A stretch of 36,486 nucleotides of DNA from Flavobacteriaceae bacterium. GTDB lineage: Bacteria > Bacteroidota > Bacteroidia > Flavobacteriales > Flavobacteriaceae. Below, piece by piece: positions 17,950 to 26,561 of the stretch. A program made the translations under genes and the position numbers. Below the pieces are notes generated by a model. It was not told where the DNA came from. It was given only the letters and a program-made list of their open reading frames with translations, and did no database searches. Position 1 is the stretch's first letter, and every line of letters starts with the position of its first letter. The stretch spans positions 1 to 36,486 of the forward strand of contig JABSPL010000007.1 in NCBI GenBank assembly GCA_013215105.1, written 5' to 3'.

Positions 17950-18585
17950 ATGATAAAAAAAGAAAAAGTGAGTTTAGTTATAAATAAGTTAGAGAGTCTT
18001 TTTCCTAACCCTCCTATACCATTAGACCACAAAGACCCATATACATTACTTATAGCAGTGTTACTTTCAGCACAAAGCACCGATGCCAGAGTAAATATAA
18101 TAACTCCCAAATTGTTTCTTGAGGCAGACAATCCTTACGATATGATCAAATTATCTGTAGAAGAAATAAGAGAAATAATAAAACCTGTAGGTCTTTCGCC
18201 TATGAAATCGAAAGGAATACATGGCTTATCGCATATATTGATAGATAAACACAATGGAGAAGTTCCTAAAAGTTTCGAATATTTAGAAGAATTACCTGCA
18301 GTAGGACACAAAACGGCAAGTGTAGTAATGGCACAAGCCTTCAATATACCAGCATTTCCTGTAGATACTCATATACACAGACTAATGTACCGATGGGGGC
18401 TTAGTAATGGTAAAAGTGTAGCTCAGACCGAAAAAGATGCTAAAAGATTATTTCCTAAAGAACTTTGGAACAAATTACATTTGCAAATTATTTTCTATGC
18501 CCGAGAGTTTTCTCCTGCTAGAGGTTGGGATGTCGAAAAAGATATAATATTTTTGGAAATTGGAAGGAAAAGTATTGTTAAGTAA
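17950..18585 (+). CDS. nth: endonuclease III-like DNA glycosylase lacking the iron-sulfur cluster
   Basis: 211 aa from ATG 17950. The longer in-frame start at 17854 would overlap the divergent bcp gene, so it is rejected. It removes oxidised pyrimidines and cuts at abasic sites. The helix-hairpin-helix reads ELPAVGHKTASVV with catalytic Lys121, and the catalytic Asp139 is in FPVDTHIHR; both align with Lys120 and Asp138 of E. coli Nth. The protein contains no cysteine at all, so the C-terminal four-Cys [4Fe-4S] loop is missing. The C-terminus reads FYAREFSPARGWDVEKDI instead. The gene is monocistronic and ends at a strong bidirectional terminator. Confidence 0.92.
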   Translation: MIKKEKVSLVINKLESLFPNPPIPLDHKDPYTLLIAVLLSAQSTDARVNIITPKLFLEADNPYDMIKLSVEEIREIIKPVGLSPMKSKGIHGLSHILIDKHNGEVPKSFEYLEELPAVGHKTASVVMAQAFNIPAFPVDTHIHRLMYRWGLSNGKSVAQTEKDAKRLFPKELWNKLHLQIIFYAREFSPARGWDVEKDIIFLEIGRKSIVK

Positions 18586-18609
18586 GTAGCTTATTTTTAA
18601 ATAATTATA

Positions 18610-18650
18610 AAAAGGGAATGAATTACACTTGATATAATTCATTCCCTTTT
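18610..18650. terminator. bidirectional terminator between nth and serA
   Basis: AAAAGGGAATGAATTA (18610-18625) and its exact complement (18635-18650) form a perfect 16-bp stem with a 9-nt loop between the convergent genes nth and serA. Confidence 0.88.
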
Positions 18651-18669
18651 GACTACTATTATTACCTAT

Positions 18670-19629
18670 TTATATTAAATCGGTACTTATTCTTATTATT
18701 TGTTCTGCTAGATCTACGCCTATTCTGTCTTGAGCTTCTACGGTTGCAGCACCTATATGTGGGCTTAACGATAGTGAAGGATTCATCAATAGTTGTATTT
18801 CAGGGGTTGGTTCTGTTTCAAATACATCTAATGCTGCATGTAGTACTTTTCCGTCTTCTATTGCTTTTATTAAAGCTATTTCATCGACCAATCCTCCTCG
18901 TGAAGCGTTTACTAATATTACATTATCTTTCATTAGATCAAACTCATTAGTACTTATAAGATACCCTTCTTGTGCGGGTATATGAAGACTAATGAAATCG
19001 GATTGTTTTAGTAAATCTTCTTTACTTATTATATTTATATCAAAACTTAGAGTTTTACCATCAAAAAACTCTAAAGATACAGAGAAATCTTCCAAATAAG
19101 GGTCGCAAGCTATTACTTTCATTCCCATCGCTATAGCTATTTTAGCAACTTCTTTACCTATTCTTCCCGCCCCTAATATACCTAGAGTTTTACCTTTTAG
19201 TTCTATACCGTCAGAATATGCTTTCTTAAGACCTTTGAAGTTAGTATCCCCTTCCATAGGCATATTTCTATTGGTTTCGTGTAGAAAACGAGACATACCT
19301 AACAGGTGAGCAAACACCAATTCGGCAACAGCCCTTGACGATGCGTCAGGTGTGTTTATCACTTCTATACCTTTTTCTCGGGCATATTCAACGTCTATAT
19401 TATCCATTCCGACTCCACCTCTTCCTATTATTTTGATAGAAGGACAGGCCTCTATAAGTTCTTCATTTACTTGTGTAGCACTTCTCACAAGTAAAACGTC
19501 TATATTATTCTGGTTTATATAGTTTTTTAACTGATTTTGAGATACATTTATATTCAAAACTTCAAAGCCAGCATTCTCCATTGCTTCTACTCCTTTGGCT
19601 GAAATTCCGTCGTTTACTAATATTTTCAT
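18670..19629 (-). CDS. serA: D-3-phosphoglycerate dehydrogenase (short form)
   Basis: 319 aa. Oxidises 3-phosphoglycerate to 3-phosphohydroxypyruvate, the first step of serine synthesis. The NAD-binding motif is LGILGAGRIG (149-158). Catalytic Arg244 lies in NASRGGLVDE, and the catalytic His291 in LSPHIGAAT. The C-terminal ACT regulatory domain of E. coli SerA is absent, so serine feedback through that domain is not expected. It starts 9 bp after the serC stop and so belongs to a serC-serA operon. 2-hydroxyacid dehydrogenases of other specificity look alike, but the serC neighbour settles the call. Confidence 0.93.
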   Translation of the reverse strand: MKILVNDGISAKGVEAMENAGFEVLNINVSQNQLKNYINQNNIDVLLVRSATQVNEELIEACPSIKIIGRGGVGMDNIDVEYAREKGIEVINTPDASSRAVAELVFAHLLGMSRFLHETNRNMPMEGDTNFKGLKKAYSDGIELKGKTLGILGAGRIGKEVAKIAIAMGMKVIACDPYLEDFSVSLEFFDGKTLSFDINIISKEDLLKQSDFISLHIPAQEGYLISTNEFDLMKDNVILVNASRGGLVDEIALIKAIEDGKVLHAALDVFETEPTPEIQLLMNPSLSLSPHIGAATVEAQDRIGVDLAEQIIRISTDLI

Positions 19630-19638
19630 TATTATATT

Positions 19639-20694
19639 CTATTGTGTTTTATTAATTATATCGACTAATACTCTTATACTTTCTATAGGCATGGCATTAT
19701 ATATACTAGCTCTGTAACCTCCAGATATTCTATGTCCTTTTATTCCTACAATTCCATTTTCACTACATAACAGCTCAAATAATTCACTTTTAGAATTTTC
19801 TACATCAAAAGTTACATTCATAAGTGACCTGTCTTGTCCTGATACTTTTGCTTTAAAATATTTGTTGTTATCTATAGCATCGTAAAGTAATTTGGCTTTT
19901 TCTGTGTTCATTTTTTCTAAAGCTTTAACTCCACCTTTGTCTTTTACCCACTGCAAAGTTAACATAGATACATAAATCGCAAAAACAGGAGGGGTATTAT
20001 TCATACTTTCTCTATAAATATGTTCTTTATAGTCTAGCATAATCGGTATTTTAAGCCCTGTTTTACCTAATATATCATCTCTCACTATTACCAAAGTAGC
20101 GCCAGCTGTACCCATATTTTTTTGTGCTCCTGCGTATATAAGGTCAAACTTATTCACATCTATTTCTCTAGAAAATATATCAGAACTCATATCGCAAACC
20201 ATAACACTAGGGCACTCAGGGAAGTGTCTCATCTGAGTGCCGTATATGGTATTGTTCGATGTGCAATGAAAATAATCAATATCACTAGGTATTATGTATT
20301 CTTTAGGTATGTTTCTGTAATCATTGTTCTCAGAACTAGCAATGACTTCTATATTACCGAATAATTTAGCTTCTTTTATAGCTTTACTACTCCAGACACC
20401 TGTATCTGTATAGGCTGCTTTACCTCCTTTTTTTATTAGGTTTTGTGCTATCATCATAAACTGTAAACTAGCTCCTCCTTGTAAAAATATAACAGAATGA
20501 GATGCAGGAATATCTAATAACTCTCTGACCAAAGATCTAGCTTTATCCATTATTTTGACGAAAGGCTCACTCCTATGAGATATTTCTATCAATGATAAAC
20601 CCGAATTATCTAAGTTTATTACTGCCTCAGAAGCTTTTTGAAGGACTTCGACTGGTAATATACAAGGCCCTGCTCCAAAATTGTGTTTTTTCAT
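19639..20694 (-). CDS. serC: phosphoserine aminotransferase
   Basis: 351 aa, a PLP enzyme of the class V fold. Converts 3-phosphohydroxypyruvate and glutamate to phosphoserine. The PLP lysine is Lys192 in YAGAQKNMG. Other signature parts are MKKHNFGAGPCILP at the N-terminus, GGASLQFMM (about 73-81) and RASIYNAM near the C-terminus. It is the first gene of the serC-serA operon. The Lrp/AsnC regulator gene just upstream on the same strand may control it, as Lrp does for serA in enterobacteria; here this is inference from position. Confidence 0.96.
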   Translation of the reverse strand: MKKHNFGAGPCILPVEVLQKASEAVINLDNSGLSLIEISHRSEPFVKIMDKARSLVRELLDIPASHSVIFLQGGASLQFMMIAQNLIKKGGKAAYTDTGVWSSKAIKEAKLFGNIEVIASSENNDYRNIPKEYIIPSDIDYFHCTSNNTIYGTQMRHFPECPSVMVCDMSSDIFSREIDVNKFDLIYAGAQKNMGTAGATLVIVRDDILGKTGLKIPIMLDYKEHIYRESMNNTPPVFAIYVSMLTLQWVKDKGGVKALEKMNTEKAKLLYDAIDNNKYFKAKVSGQDRSLMNVTFDVENSKSELFELLCSENGIVGIKGHRISGGYRASIYNAMPIESIRVLVDIINKTQ

Positions 20695-20810
20695 AATGAC
20701 CTTTGTTTTTTAATGCTTTAAGTATGCTAAAGTACAATATTTTTAGTTAAATATATTTTTAAAAAATAATAAATACTTTTTAAAGATTATATATATAAGT
20801 TTTAATCACA

Positions 20811-20845
20811 AAAAAAGGCTTGATTTATTAAAATCAAGCCTTTTT
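20811..20845 (-). terminator. terminator after the Lrp/AsnC gene
   Basis: AAAAAGGCTTGATTT and AAATCAAGCCTTTTT form a 15-bp stem with a 4-nt loop. On the minus strand the right side ends in a T-run, about 90 bp past the regulator's stop and 117 bp ahead of serC. Confidence 0.85.
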
Positions 20846-20935
20846 ATATGTTGGGTATGTTTTTTAAAAAAAAAACAACCATTTTATAATAAAAATTCAA
20901 ATGTATTTATTTTACATCGAAAGTTTTATTTCACC

Positions 20936-21406
20936 TTATATAAGAGGTAGTTCTATTTGTCTGTTTATTTCTTGATCCAAAGACAAGAATGTTTCAGTTT
21001 TAGATATCCACTTAACTTTTTGTATTTTATCGTTAAGAACAGACATCAAATGCTCGTTATCTCTACACATTATTTTTATAAATATAGAGTAGTTACCTGT
21101 AGTATAGTGAGACTCTACTACCTCTGGTATAGCTTTCAAAGAAGATATAACATCTTTGTACTTACCTGAGTCAGTCATGTGTATACCTACATAAGCCAAG
21201 CTTTTGTATCCTAAAGCTTTAGCGTTTATTATTAGTTTTGAACCGTCTATAAGTCCTGAAACTTCTAATTTTCTAAGACGTTGATGTACTGCTGCCCCCG
21301 AAATTCCTACTTCTCTTGCTATTTTAAGTATAGGAGTTCTAGCATCATCCATTAGGAAACTCAAGATAACATTATCTGTAGCGTCAATTTTAATCTTTTT
21401 TTTCAT
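20936..21406 (-). CDS. Lrp/AsnC-family transcriptional regulator
   Basis: 156 aa. The N-terminal winged helix-turn-helix (about 7-58) contains ILKIAREVGISGAAVHQRLRKLEVSGLI. The C-terminal RAM ligand-binding domain (about 70-148) contains YVGIHMTDSGKYKDV and the VVESHYTTGNYSIFIKIMC strand-turn-strand typical of amino-acid sensing in this family. It lies upstream of serC-serA in the same direction but separated by a terminator. A 22-bp perfect palindrome at 21483-21504 is a possible autoregulatory site. The specific amino acid sensed cannot be read from sequence. Confidence 0.93.
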   Translation of the reverse strand: MKKKIKIDATDNVILSFLMDDARTPILKIAREVGISGAAVHQRLRKLEVSGLIDGSKLIINAKALGYKSLAYVGIHMTDSGKYKDVISSLKAIPEVVESHYTTGNYSIFIKIMCRDNEHLMSVLNDKIQKVKWISKTETFLSLDQEINRQIELPLI

Positions 21407-21482
21407 GTTAATAATTGTTTATAGGTTAATATGTTGATTGTTCTAAAGCGATTAAGCCTCTTTAAATAATTGTTTTACACGA

Positions 21483-21504
21483 ATTTAAATAAATTTATTT
21501 AAAT
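21483..21504. promoter_or_regulatory. 22-bp perfect AT palindrome upstream of the Lrp/AsnC gene
   Basis: A perfect palindrome built around TTTAAATAAATTTATTTAAA, 77-98 bp upstream of the regulator's ATG. Lrp-type proteins bind AT-rich palindromes and often control themselves. In DNA this AT-rich a chance palindrome is also possible. Confidence 0.4.
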
Positions 21505-21653
21505 AATAAAATATTTTAGTATAATTTATTTGCATTCATTAGTTTTTCTTGTAAAAATTCAACCTTAATAATGATACCAAAACTCTCGTTTAAGTAGATA
21601 ATTTAAGGCTTTAAGAGGTCTTTATGTTCTGTTTTTTTAAAAAATATTTTTTT

Positions 21654-22928
21654 TTAATAATTATATTTATCTGACCATCTAGTTTTTAAAATTTGTCTAA
21701 ATGTGTTCTCTTTTGCGTTTATACCTGGTTCATATAACTTAGTATTAACTATTTCATCAGGTAAGAATTCTTGTATAACGAAATTATCTTCAAAATCGTG
21801 AGAATATTTATAATCTTTACCGTAATTCATATCTTTCATTAGCTTAGTAGGAGCATTCCTCAAGTGTAAAGGCACAGACAAATCACCTGTCTGCTTCACT
21901 AACTGTTGGGCTCTACCTATAGCCAAATACGAAGCATTACTCTTAGGAGAATTTGCCAAATATATAGCACATTGACTAAGTATAAGTCTCGATTCTGGAT
22001 ATCCTATGCTATTAACAGCTGTAAAGGTATTATTAGCCATTATAAGAGCTGTAGGGTTTGCATTCCCTATGTCTTCCGATGCAGAAATCAAAAGTCTCCT
22101 AGCTATAAATTTATGATCTTCTCCTCCTTCTATCATCCTTGCTAGCCAATAAACTGCTCCATTAGGGTCGCTACCTCTTATCGATTTTATAAATGCAGAG
22201 ATTATATCGTAATGTTGTTCTCCTGTCTTGTCATAACGAGACATATTCTTCTGAACATTCTCTTTTACTAAAGAATCAGTTACAACTACAGGAGACTCTT
22301 GTCCTAAAACTATCAATTCAAATATATTTAATAGCTTTCGGGCGTCTCCTGCCGACATTTGTATAAGAGTATTTATCTCTTTTAATTCTACTTCTTTACT
22401 TTTGATTATAGAATCTTCTTTTATAGCTCTGTAAAGCAGATTTTCCAAATCTTTTTTACTAAAAGGTTCTAAAACATAAACCTGACATCTAGAAAGTAAA
22501 GCGGGTATAACTTCAAAACTAGGGTTTTCGGTAGTAGCTCCTATAAGGGTTATATATCCCTTTTCGACAGCTCCTAATAGTGAATCCTGTTGCGATTTGT
22601 TAAACCTATGTATTTCATCTATAAACAAAATAGGACTTTTGGTTGTAAACAATCCGTTACCTTTTTTTGCTAATTCTAATATTTCTCTTACATCTTTTAC
22701 TCCCGAATTTATGGCACTTAACTCATAAAAAGGTCTGCCAGAAGTCCTAGATATAATACTAGCCAGAGTAGTTTTACCAACTCCTGGAGGTCCCCACAAT
22801 ATCATAGAAGGCAATATACCTTGCTTTATATGCATAGTCAAATAGCCTTTGGGACCTACCAAATGCTCTTGACTTATATAATCTTCTAGTTTTTGTGGAC
22901 GTATACGCTCAGCTAGTGGTTTACTCAT
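21654..22928 (-). CDS. rarA: replication-associated recombination ATPase RarA/MgsA
   Basis: 424 aa, clamp-loader-like AAA+ ATPase acting at stalled replication forks. Walker A is GPPGVGKTT (46-54), Walker B is ILFIDEIHRFN (100-110), and sensor 1 is IGATTENPSF (about 123-132). The C-terminal half is the RarA tetramerisation region (SASEDIGNANP, then HLRNAPTKLMK). It follows obgE after 8 bp, so the two form an operon. Confidence 0.97.
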   Translation of the reverse strand: MSKPLAERIRPQKLEDYISQEHLVGPKGYLTMHIKQGILPSMILWGPPGVGKTTLASIISRTSGRPFYELSAINSGVKDVREILELAKKGNGLFTTKSPILFIDEIHRFNKSQQDSLLGAVEKGYITLIGATTENPSFEVIPALLSRCQVYVLEPFSKKDLENLLYRAIKEDSIIKSKEVELKEINTLIQMSAGDARKLLNIFELIVLGQESPVVVTDSLVKENVQKNMSRYDKTGEQHYDIISAFIKSIRGSDPNGAVYWLARMIEGGEDHKFIARRLLISASEDIGNANPTALIMANNTFTAVNSIGYPESRLILSQCAIYLANSPKSNASYLAIGRAQQLVKQTGDLSVPLHLRNAPTKLMKDMNYGKDYKYSHDFEDNFVIQEFLPDEIVNTKLYEPGINAKENTFRQILKTRWSDKYNY

Positions 22929-22936
22929 CTATTTAT

Positions 22937-23938
22937 CTAGATTATTTCACTATTTAATTGTTCCCATAAAACATCTTTTAACTCTACAAGCCCTTGCTCT
23001 GAAATAGAAGAGAAAAATAATGTTTTTATATCTTTTGGTAACGTTTCTTTTATTTCAGAAATTAACTCATCATCCAACATATCCGATTTAGAAATAGCAA
23101 GTACCCTCTCTTTATGTACCAGCTCAGGGTTATGTTTTTCTAATTCGTTAAGTAAAATATCATATTCTTTGACGATATCGTCACTATCAGCAGGAACCAT
23201 AAACAATAAAGTAGAGTTTCTCTCTATATGTCTAAGGAAATAATGGCCTAAACCTTTACCTTCAGAAGCTCCTTCTATTATCCCAGGGATATCTGCCATT
23301 ACAAAACTTTGGAAATTCCTATATGGAACTATACCTAAATTAGGCTTTAGAGTCGTAAAAGCGTAGTCTGCTATTTTCGGCTTAGACGAAGTAATAGCTG
23401 CCAATAAAGTCGATTTACCTGCATTAGGGAAACCTACTAAACCAACATCGGCCAAAACTTTTAATTCTAATAAATACCATCCTTCTTCACCAGGAGTACC
23501 AGGTTGAGCATAACGAGGAGTTTGATTGGTCGAAGACTTAAAATTCCAGTTTCCTAAACCACCTCTACCTCCTTTTAGTAAAACAACTTCTTCCTTGTCT
23601 TCAGTTATTTCGAACAAAACTTCTCCGCTTTCGTCGTCTTTTACGATAGTTCCCAAAGGAACTTTTACGTAAACATCGCTTCCGTCCTTACCAGTACTCC
23701 TACTTTTACTACCACCACCACCTTCTAAGGCTTTATAATGTCTTTTGAATTTAAGATGGTAAAGAGTCCAAAGACCTTTGTCACCTATAAATATTACGTG
23801 ACCACCTCGTCCTCCATCTCCACCATCTGGACCTCCTTTAGAAACAAATTTCTCCCTATGTAGGTGCACAGACCCTTTTCCTCCATTACCCGATTTGGCA
23901 TGTACTTTTATATAATCTACAAAATTACCTTCTGTCAT
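22937..23938 (-). CDS. obgE: Obg-family GTPase
   Basis: 333 aa. The glycine-rich Obg fold (1-160: [34 protein letters not shown]) is followed by a G domain with G1 GFPNAGKST (169-177) and G3 DIPGIIEGA (216-224). Obg binds the large ribosomal subunit and couples growth to ribosome assembly. It lacks a long C-terminal extension. It is the first gene of the obgE-rarA operon. A minus-strand TAGTTTTG (24005-23998) about 60 bp upstream is a candidate -7 element. Confidence 0.97.
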   Translation of the reverse strand: MTEGNFVDYIKVHAKSGNGGKGSVHLHREKFVSKGGPDGGDGGRGGHVIFIGDKGLWTLYHLKFKRHYKALEGGGGSKSRSTGKDGSDVYVKVPLGTIVKDDESGEVLFEITEDKEEVVLLKGGRGGLGNWNFKSSTNQTPRYAQPGTPGEEGWYLLELKVLADVGLVGFPNAGKSTLLAAITSSKPKIADYAFTTLKPNLGIVPYRNFQSFVMADIPGIIEGASEGKGLGHYFLRHIERNSTLLFMVPADSDDIVKEYDILLNELEKHNPELVHKERVLAISKSDMLDDELISEIKETLPKDIKTLFFSSISEQGLVELKDVLWEQLNSEII

Positions 23939-23997
23939 CTTTCTTTACTTGTTTTATATAAGTAATAATACTATTATTAACTGAGTATTATTGCTTA

Positions 23998-24005
23998 CAA
24001 AACTA
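23998..24005 (-). promoter_or_regulatory. candidate -7 element for obgE-rarA
   Basis: On the minus strand this reads TAGTTTTG, matching TAnnTTTG, about 60 bp upstream of the obgE ATG. The same octamer precedes the OMP operon and pdhA. No clear -33 element is present. Confidence 0.4.
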
Positions 24006-24064
24006 ATAAATCTTTAGGTTTAATTAGGTATTAATTTTGTAATAAATATCATTTTTTTAAAAGA

Positions 24065-24114
24065 CTTGTAATCAAGAGCTAAGACCCCCCGGCATCCCTA
24101 AATTTAGGGATGCC
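24065..24114. other. GC-rich patch with 24-bp perfect palindrome and tRNA-like end
   Basis: 24091-24114 is a perfect 24-bp palindrome (GGCATCCCT, AAATTT, AGGGATGCC). It abuts a run of six C at 24085-24090. On the minus strand the next bases are GGGGGGTCTTAGCTCTTG, again like the 5' end of a tRNA, with CTTG-ATTA-CAAG forming a short hairpin (24065-24076). The patch stands out as GC-rich in AT-rich surroundings. There is no full tRNA and no T-run. The rest of 23939-24416 holds no gene I can support. Confidence 0.5.
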
Positions 24115-24387
24115 TAATTTACTCGAATTACTAAATCTATATTTTAACACCTTTTAGCCTTTAAAAGTCCATTTAAAACAGATTTATTAGTTAAAAACTA
24201 AACCTTAAACTTTTTTTAAAAAGAAATGAGTATTGTGTTTTAAAATACCTCCAAAACTTCATTTATTTGTAGCTATTTTACTTCTAATAAATTATAATAT
24301 ATCCGTACAATTAATCTCATTTTTAAATAAAGACCAAAATATCAAAAAGTATATCTGTATAGATATTAGAAAAACCCAAAGTTTTTA

Positions 24388-24395
24388 TATTTTTG
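24388..24395 (+). promoter_or_regulatory. candidate -7 element for the class IV aminotransferase
   Basis: TATTTTTG, a TAnnTTTG match, 21 bp before the ATG at 24417. No clear -33 element is present. Confidence 0.4.
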
Positions 24396-24416
24396 CTCTT
24401 AAAAAAAAAACATAAA

Positions 24417-25235
24417 ATGATAAATTTTAATGGTTCATTGATTGATGATGATAATATAAAATATTTAGCAGAAAATAGAGCCTTCAAATATGGTGATGGA
24501 GTTTTTGAAACTATAAAGGTTCATAATGGTAAACCTTGTTTTGTCGAAGATCATTATTTTAGGCTAATGTCCTCTCTTAGGATACTGCGTATGGAAATAC
24601 CTATGTATTTTACTTACGAATATTTTTCAGAACAATTAATTAAAACTATAGAATCAAAAGATAAAGTAACTAGAATAAGGTTTGCCGTATATCGCAAAAA
24701 TGGAGGTCTTTATTTGCCTACAGATAATAATATAGACTATATTGTAGAGGCTTTTTCAGTTGGACAATATATAACTAAAGAAAGGTATGAAGTAGAATTG
24801 TATACCGATAATTACATTAATTCGGGAATATTATCGACTATAAAAAGCACTAATAGGATACTTAATATAGTTGCTAATATTTATATAGAAGAAAATGGAT
24901 ATGATAATGGTTTACTTGTAAATGAAAATAAAAACATAGTTGAAGCTATTAATTCTAATATATTTATAGTAAAAGGGACGAGTATAATAACTCCTCCTGT
25001 TTCTGACGGATGTATAAAAGGTATAGCTAGAAAAAATATAATAAACTTACTGACTAAAGATGCTAAATACAGTATAGAAGAAAGAAGTATTTCTCCTTTC
25101 GAACTCAAAAAAGCTGATGAAATATTTTTGACAAACACCATTATGGGGATTCAACCTATAACTAATTATCGTAAAAAAGAATATAAAACCGAAGTTTCTA
25201 TGGAGGTTTCTAGAAAATATAATATTTTCTTATAG
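24417..25235 (+). CDS. class IV aminotransferase, aminodeoxychorismate lyase-like
   Basis: 272 aa from the ATG at 24417; an in-frame TTG at 24393 is less likely. PLP-dependent fold type IV enzyme. RAFKYGDGVFETIKV (21-35) is the N-terminal signature, and the PLP lysine is Lys143 in IKSTNRILN. Further family parts are GYDNGLLVNENKNIVEAINSNIF and TPPVSDGCIKGIARK. The family includes aminodeoxychorismate lyase (pabC, folate synthesis), branched-chain and D-amino-acid aminotransferases. The short length and NxF context favour a PabC-like role, but specificity is not certain. Monocistronic, ending at a strong terminator. Confidence 0.85.
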   Translation: MINFNGSLIDDDNIKYLAENRAFKYGDGVFETIKVHNGKPCFVEDHYFRLMSSLRILRMEIPMYFTYEYFSEQLIKTIESKDKVTRIRFAVYRKNGGLYLPTDNNIDYIVEAFSVGQYITKERYEVELYTDNYINSGILSTIKSTNRILNIVANIYIEENGYDNGLLVNENKNIVEAINSNIFIVKGTSIITPPVSDGCIKGIARKNIINLLTKDAKYSIEERSISPFELKKADEIFLTNTIMGIQPITNYRKKEYKTEVSMEVSRKYNIFL

Positions 25236-25238
25236 TGT

Positions 25239-25282
25239 AAAAAAGGCTAAACCAAAAATATCTTTTTGGTTTAGCCTTTTTT
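25239..25282. terminator. bidirectional terminator between aminotransferase and hemJ
   Basis: AAAAAAGGCTAAACCAAAAA (25239-25258) and its exact complement (25263-25282) give a 20-bp stem with a 4-nt loop between convergent genes. Confidence 0.9.
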
Positions 25283-25302
25283 TTAAAATAAAAGATTAAA
25301 AT

Positions 25303-25851
25303 TTACTCTTCCCAATCCTTTTTCTCTCTTAGCTTCTTATAAACCTTAACCATTATCATTATAAGAACAGAAAAACCTACCAAACCTATAAGTCCCCATA
25401 TCCAGTCTATACTGTTTTTTAAAACAACTAAAAACACTATTGAAAACAATATTATAGTCGAAATTTCATTCAAAATACGAAGCTTCATAGTCGAAAACTT
25501 CAAAATATCGTTTTGTAATTGACTATATATTTTCTGACAAACCCAGTGATATATAAGTAAAGCAAATACAAAACCTAGTTTTATCCACATCCATCGTTGA
25601 TACAAATAACTGGGATTAGTATAAATAAGTGCAGTACCAAAACTGACAGCCAACACCCCCGACGGCCAGGTTATGATATACCACAAACGTTTCATCATTA
25701 GTTTGTATTGCTTTTGAAGTATATTTCGTTCTAACTCTTCTTTTTGTTGAGCTTCTACATGATATATAAAAAGCCTTACTATATAAAACAAGCCAGCGAA
25801 CCATGTGACTACAAATATTATATGTAACGATTTTAAGTAATAATAAGACAT
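25303..25851 (-). CDS. hemJ: HemJ-type protoporphyrinogen IX oxidase
   Basis: 182-aa integral membrane protein. KSLHIIFVVTWFAGLFYIVRLFIYH (8-32) is the first membrane helix with the conserved His10. Further helices lie at about 57-77 (TWPSGVLAVSFGTAL), 87-107 (MWIKLGFVFALLIYHW), 127-143 and 148-168. This is the UPF0093/CopD-like pattern of HemJ, which oxidises protoporphyrinogen IX to protoporphyrin IX in the inner membrane. It is the last gene of the araC-hemH-methyltransferase operon (2-bp gap from the methyltransferase). The context makes HemJ much more likely than a copper-resistance protein, and no HemG or HemY is seen here. The C-terminus (KKLREKKDWEE) is cytoplasmic-like and charged. 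Confidence 0.88.
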   Translation of the reverse strand: MSYYYLKSLHIIFVVTWFAGLFYIVRLFIYHVEAQQKEELERNILQKQYKLMMKRLWYIITWPSGVLAVSFGTALIYTNPSYLYQRWMWIKLGFVFALLIYHWVCQKIYSQLQNDILKFSTMKLRILNEISTIILFSIVFLVVLKNSIDWIWGLIGLVGFSVLIMIMVKVYKKLREKKDWEE

Positions 25852-25853
25852 AT

Positions 25854-26561
25854 TTAGTTTTTAAGTTTTAGTTTCCAATATTTATTAATTATATTTTCTT
25901 GCATCAATATAGGTTTTTCAAATCCTGATTCTTCTGCCAGCTCATATAATCTTTTGTCGTCTAAAGTATATAATTTATTTAATATAGTGTCTTCAAAACT
26001 ATTCCACCTTTCTAAGCTTAAGTTTTTCAAAAATAAAGGTTTTAACTTTTTTATATTATCTTTCAAATCTTCCCTATTATCACTTATATCCCACAAATAC
26101 AAAACTCCTTTGGGTTCTAATCTTGAGGATATTTGTTTTAATAAATTAAGCTTTTCTCCGTCGTCACTTATAAAATGTAATACAAGAAAAAGAGTTGCTA
26201 CATTGTATTTTTTATCTAAACTAAGGTTATCAACCAAAGAATGTAATATTTCTACATTTTTATATTTTTCTAGCTTTTTCTTGGCTATTTCTATCATCCC
26301 TAATGATGGGTCGCAAGCAGTAATATTACATTTTCTTATGCTTTTGGCTAATTCTAAAGTTTCTGTACCTGTACCACAACCAACAATCAAAATATTAGGA
26401 TTATGAATGTTTATTAATGTTTCAGAAATCAAAATAGGAGTTTTGGATATTATAGTCTTATATCCAGGCATAGCCTTCTGTATAAAGTCATCGTAGCTTT
26501 CAGCTTTTTTACCTTCAAAATAGGTTACCTTGTTATTTGCTATTTCCACTCTGATATCCAT
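25854..26561 (-). CDS. class I SAM-dependent methyltransferase in the haem operon
   Basis: 235 aa. Rossmann-type methyltransferase with motif I NILIVGCGTGTETLE (56-70), motif II around ITACDPSLGMIEIAKKKL and a post-motif LFLVLHFISDD segment. The stretch AESYDDFIQKAMPGY ahead of motif I resembles that of CmoA-type enzymes, but an assignment is not secure. The start overlaps the end of hemH by 22 bp and the stop is 2 bp from hemJ, so it is firmly embedded in the operon between ferrochelatase and protoporphyrinogen oxidase. No methylation is needed for protohaem, so its substrate is an open question: perhaps a haem-related or tRNA substrate. Confidence 0.85.
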   Translation of the reverse strand: MDIRVEIANNKVTYFEGKKAESYDDFIQKAMPGYKTIISKTPILISETLINIHNPNILIVGCGTGTETLELAKSIRKCNITACDPSLGMIEIAKKKLEKYKNVEILHSLVDNLSLDKKYNVATLFLVLHFISDDGEKLNLLKQISSRLEPKGVLYLWDISDNREDLKDNIKKLKPLFLKNLSLERWNSFEDTILNKLYTLDDKRLYELAEESGFEKPILMQENIINKYWKLKLKN

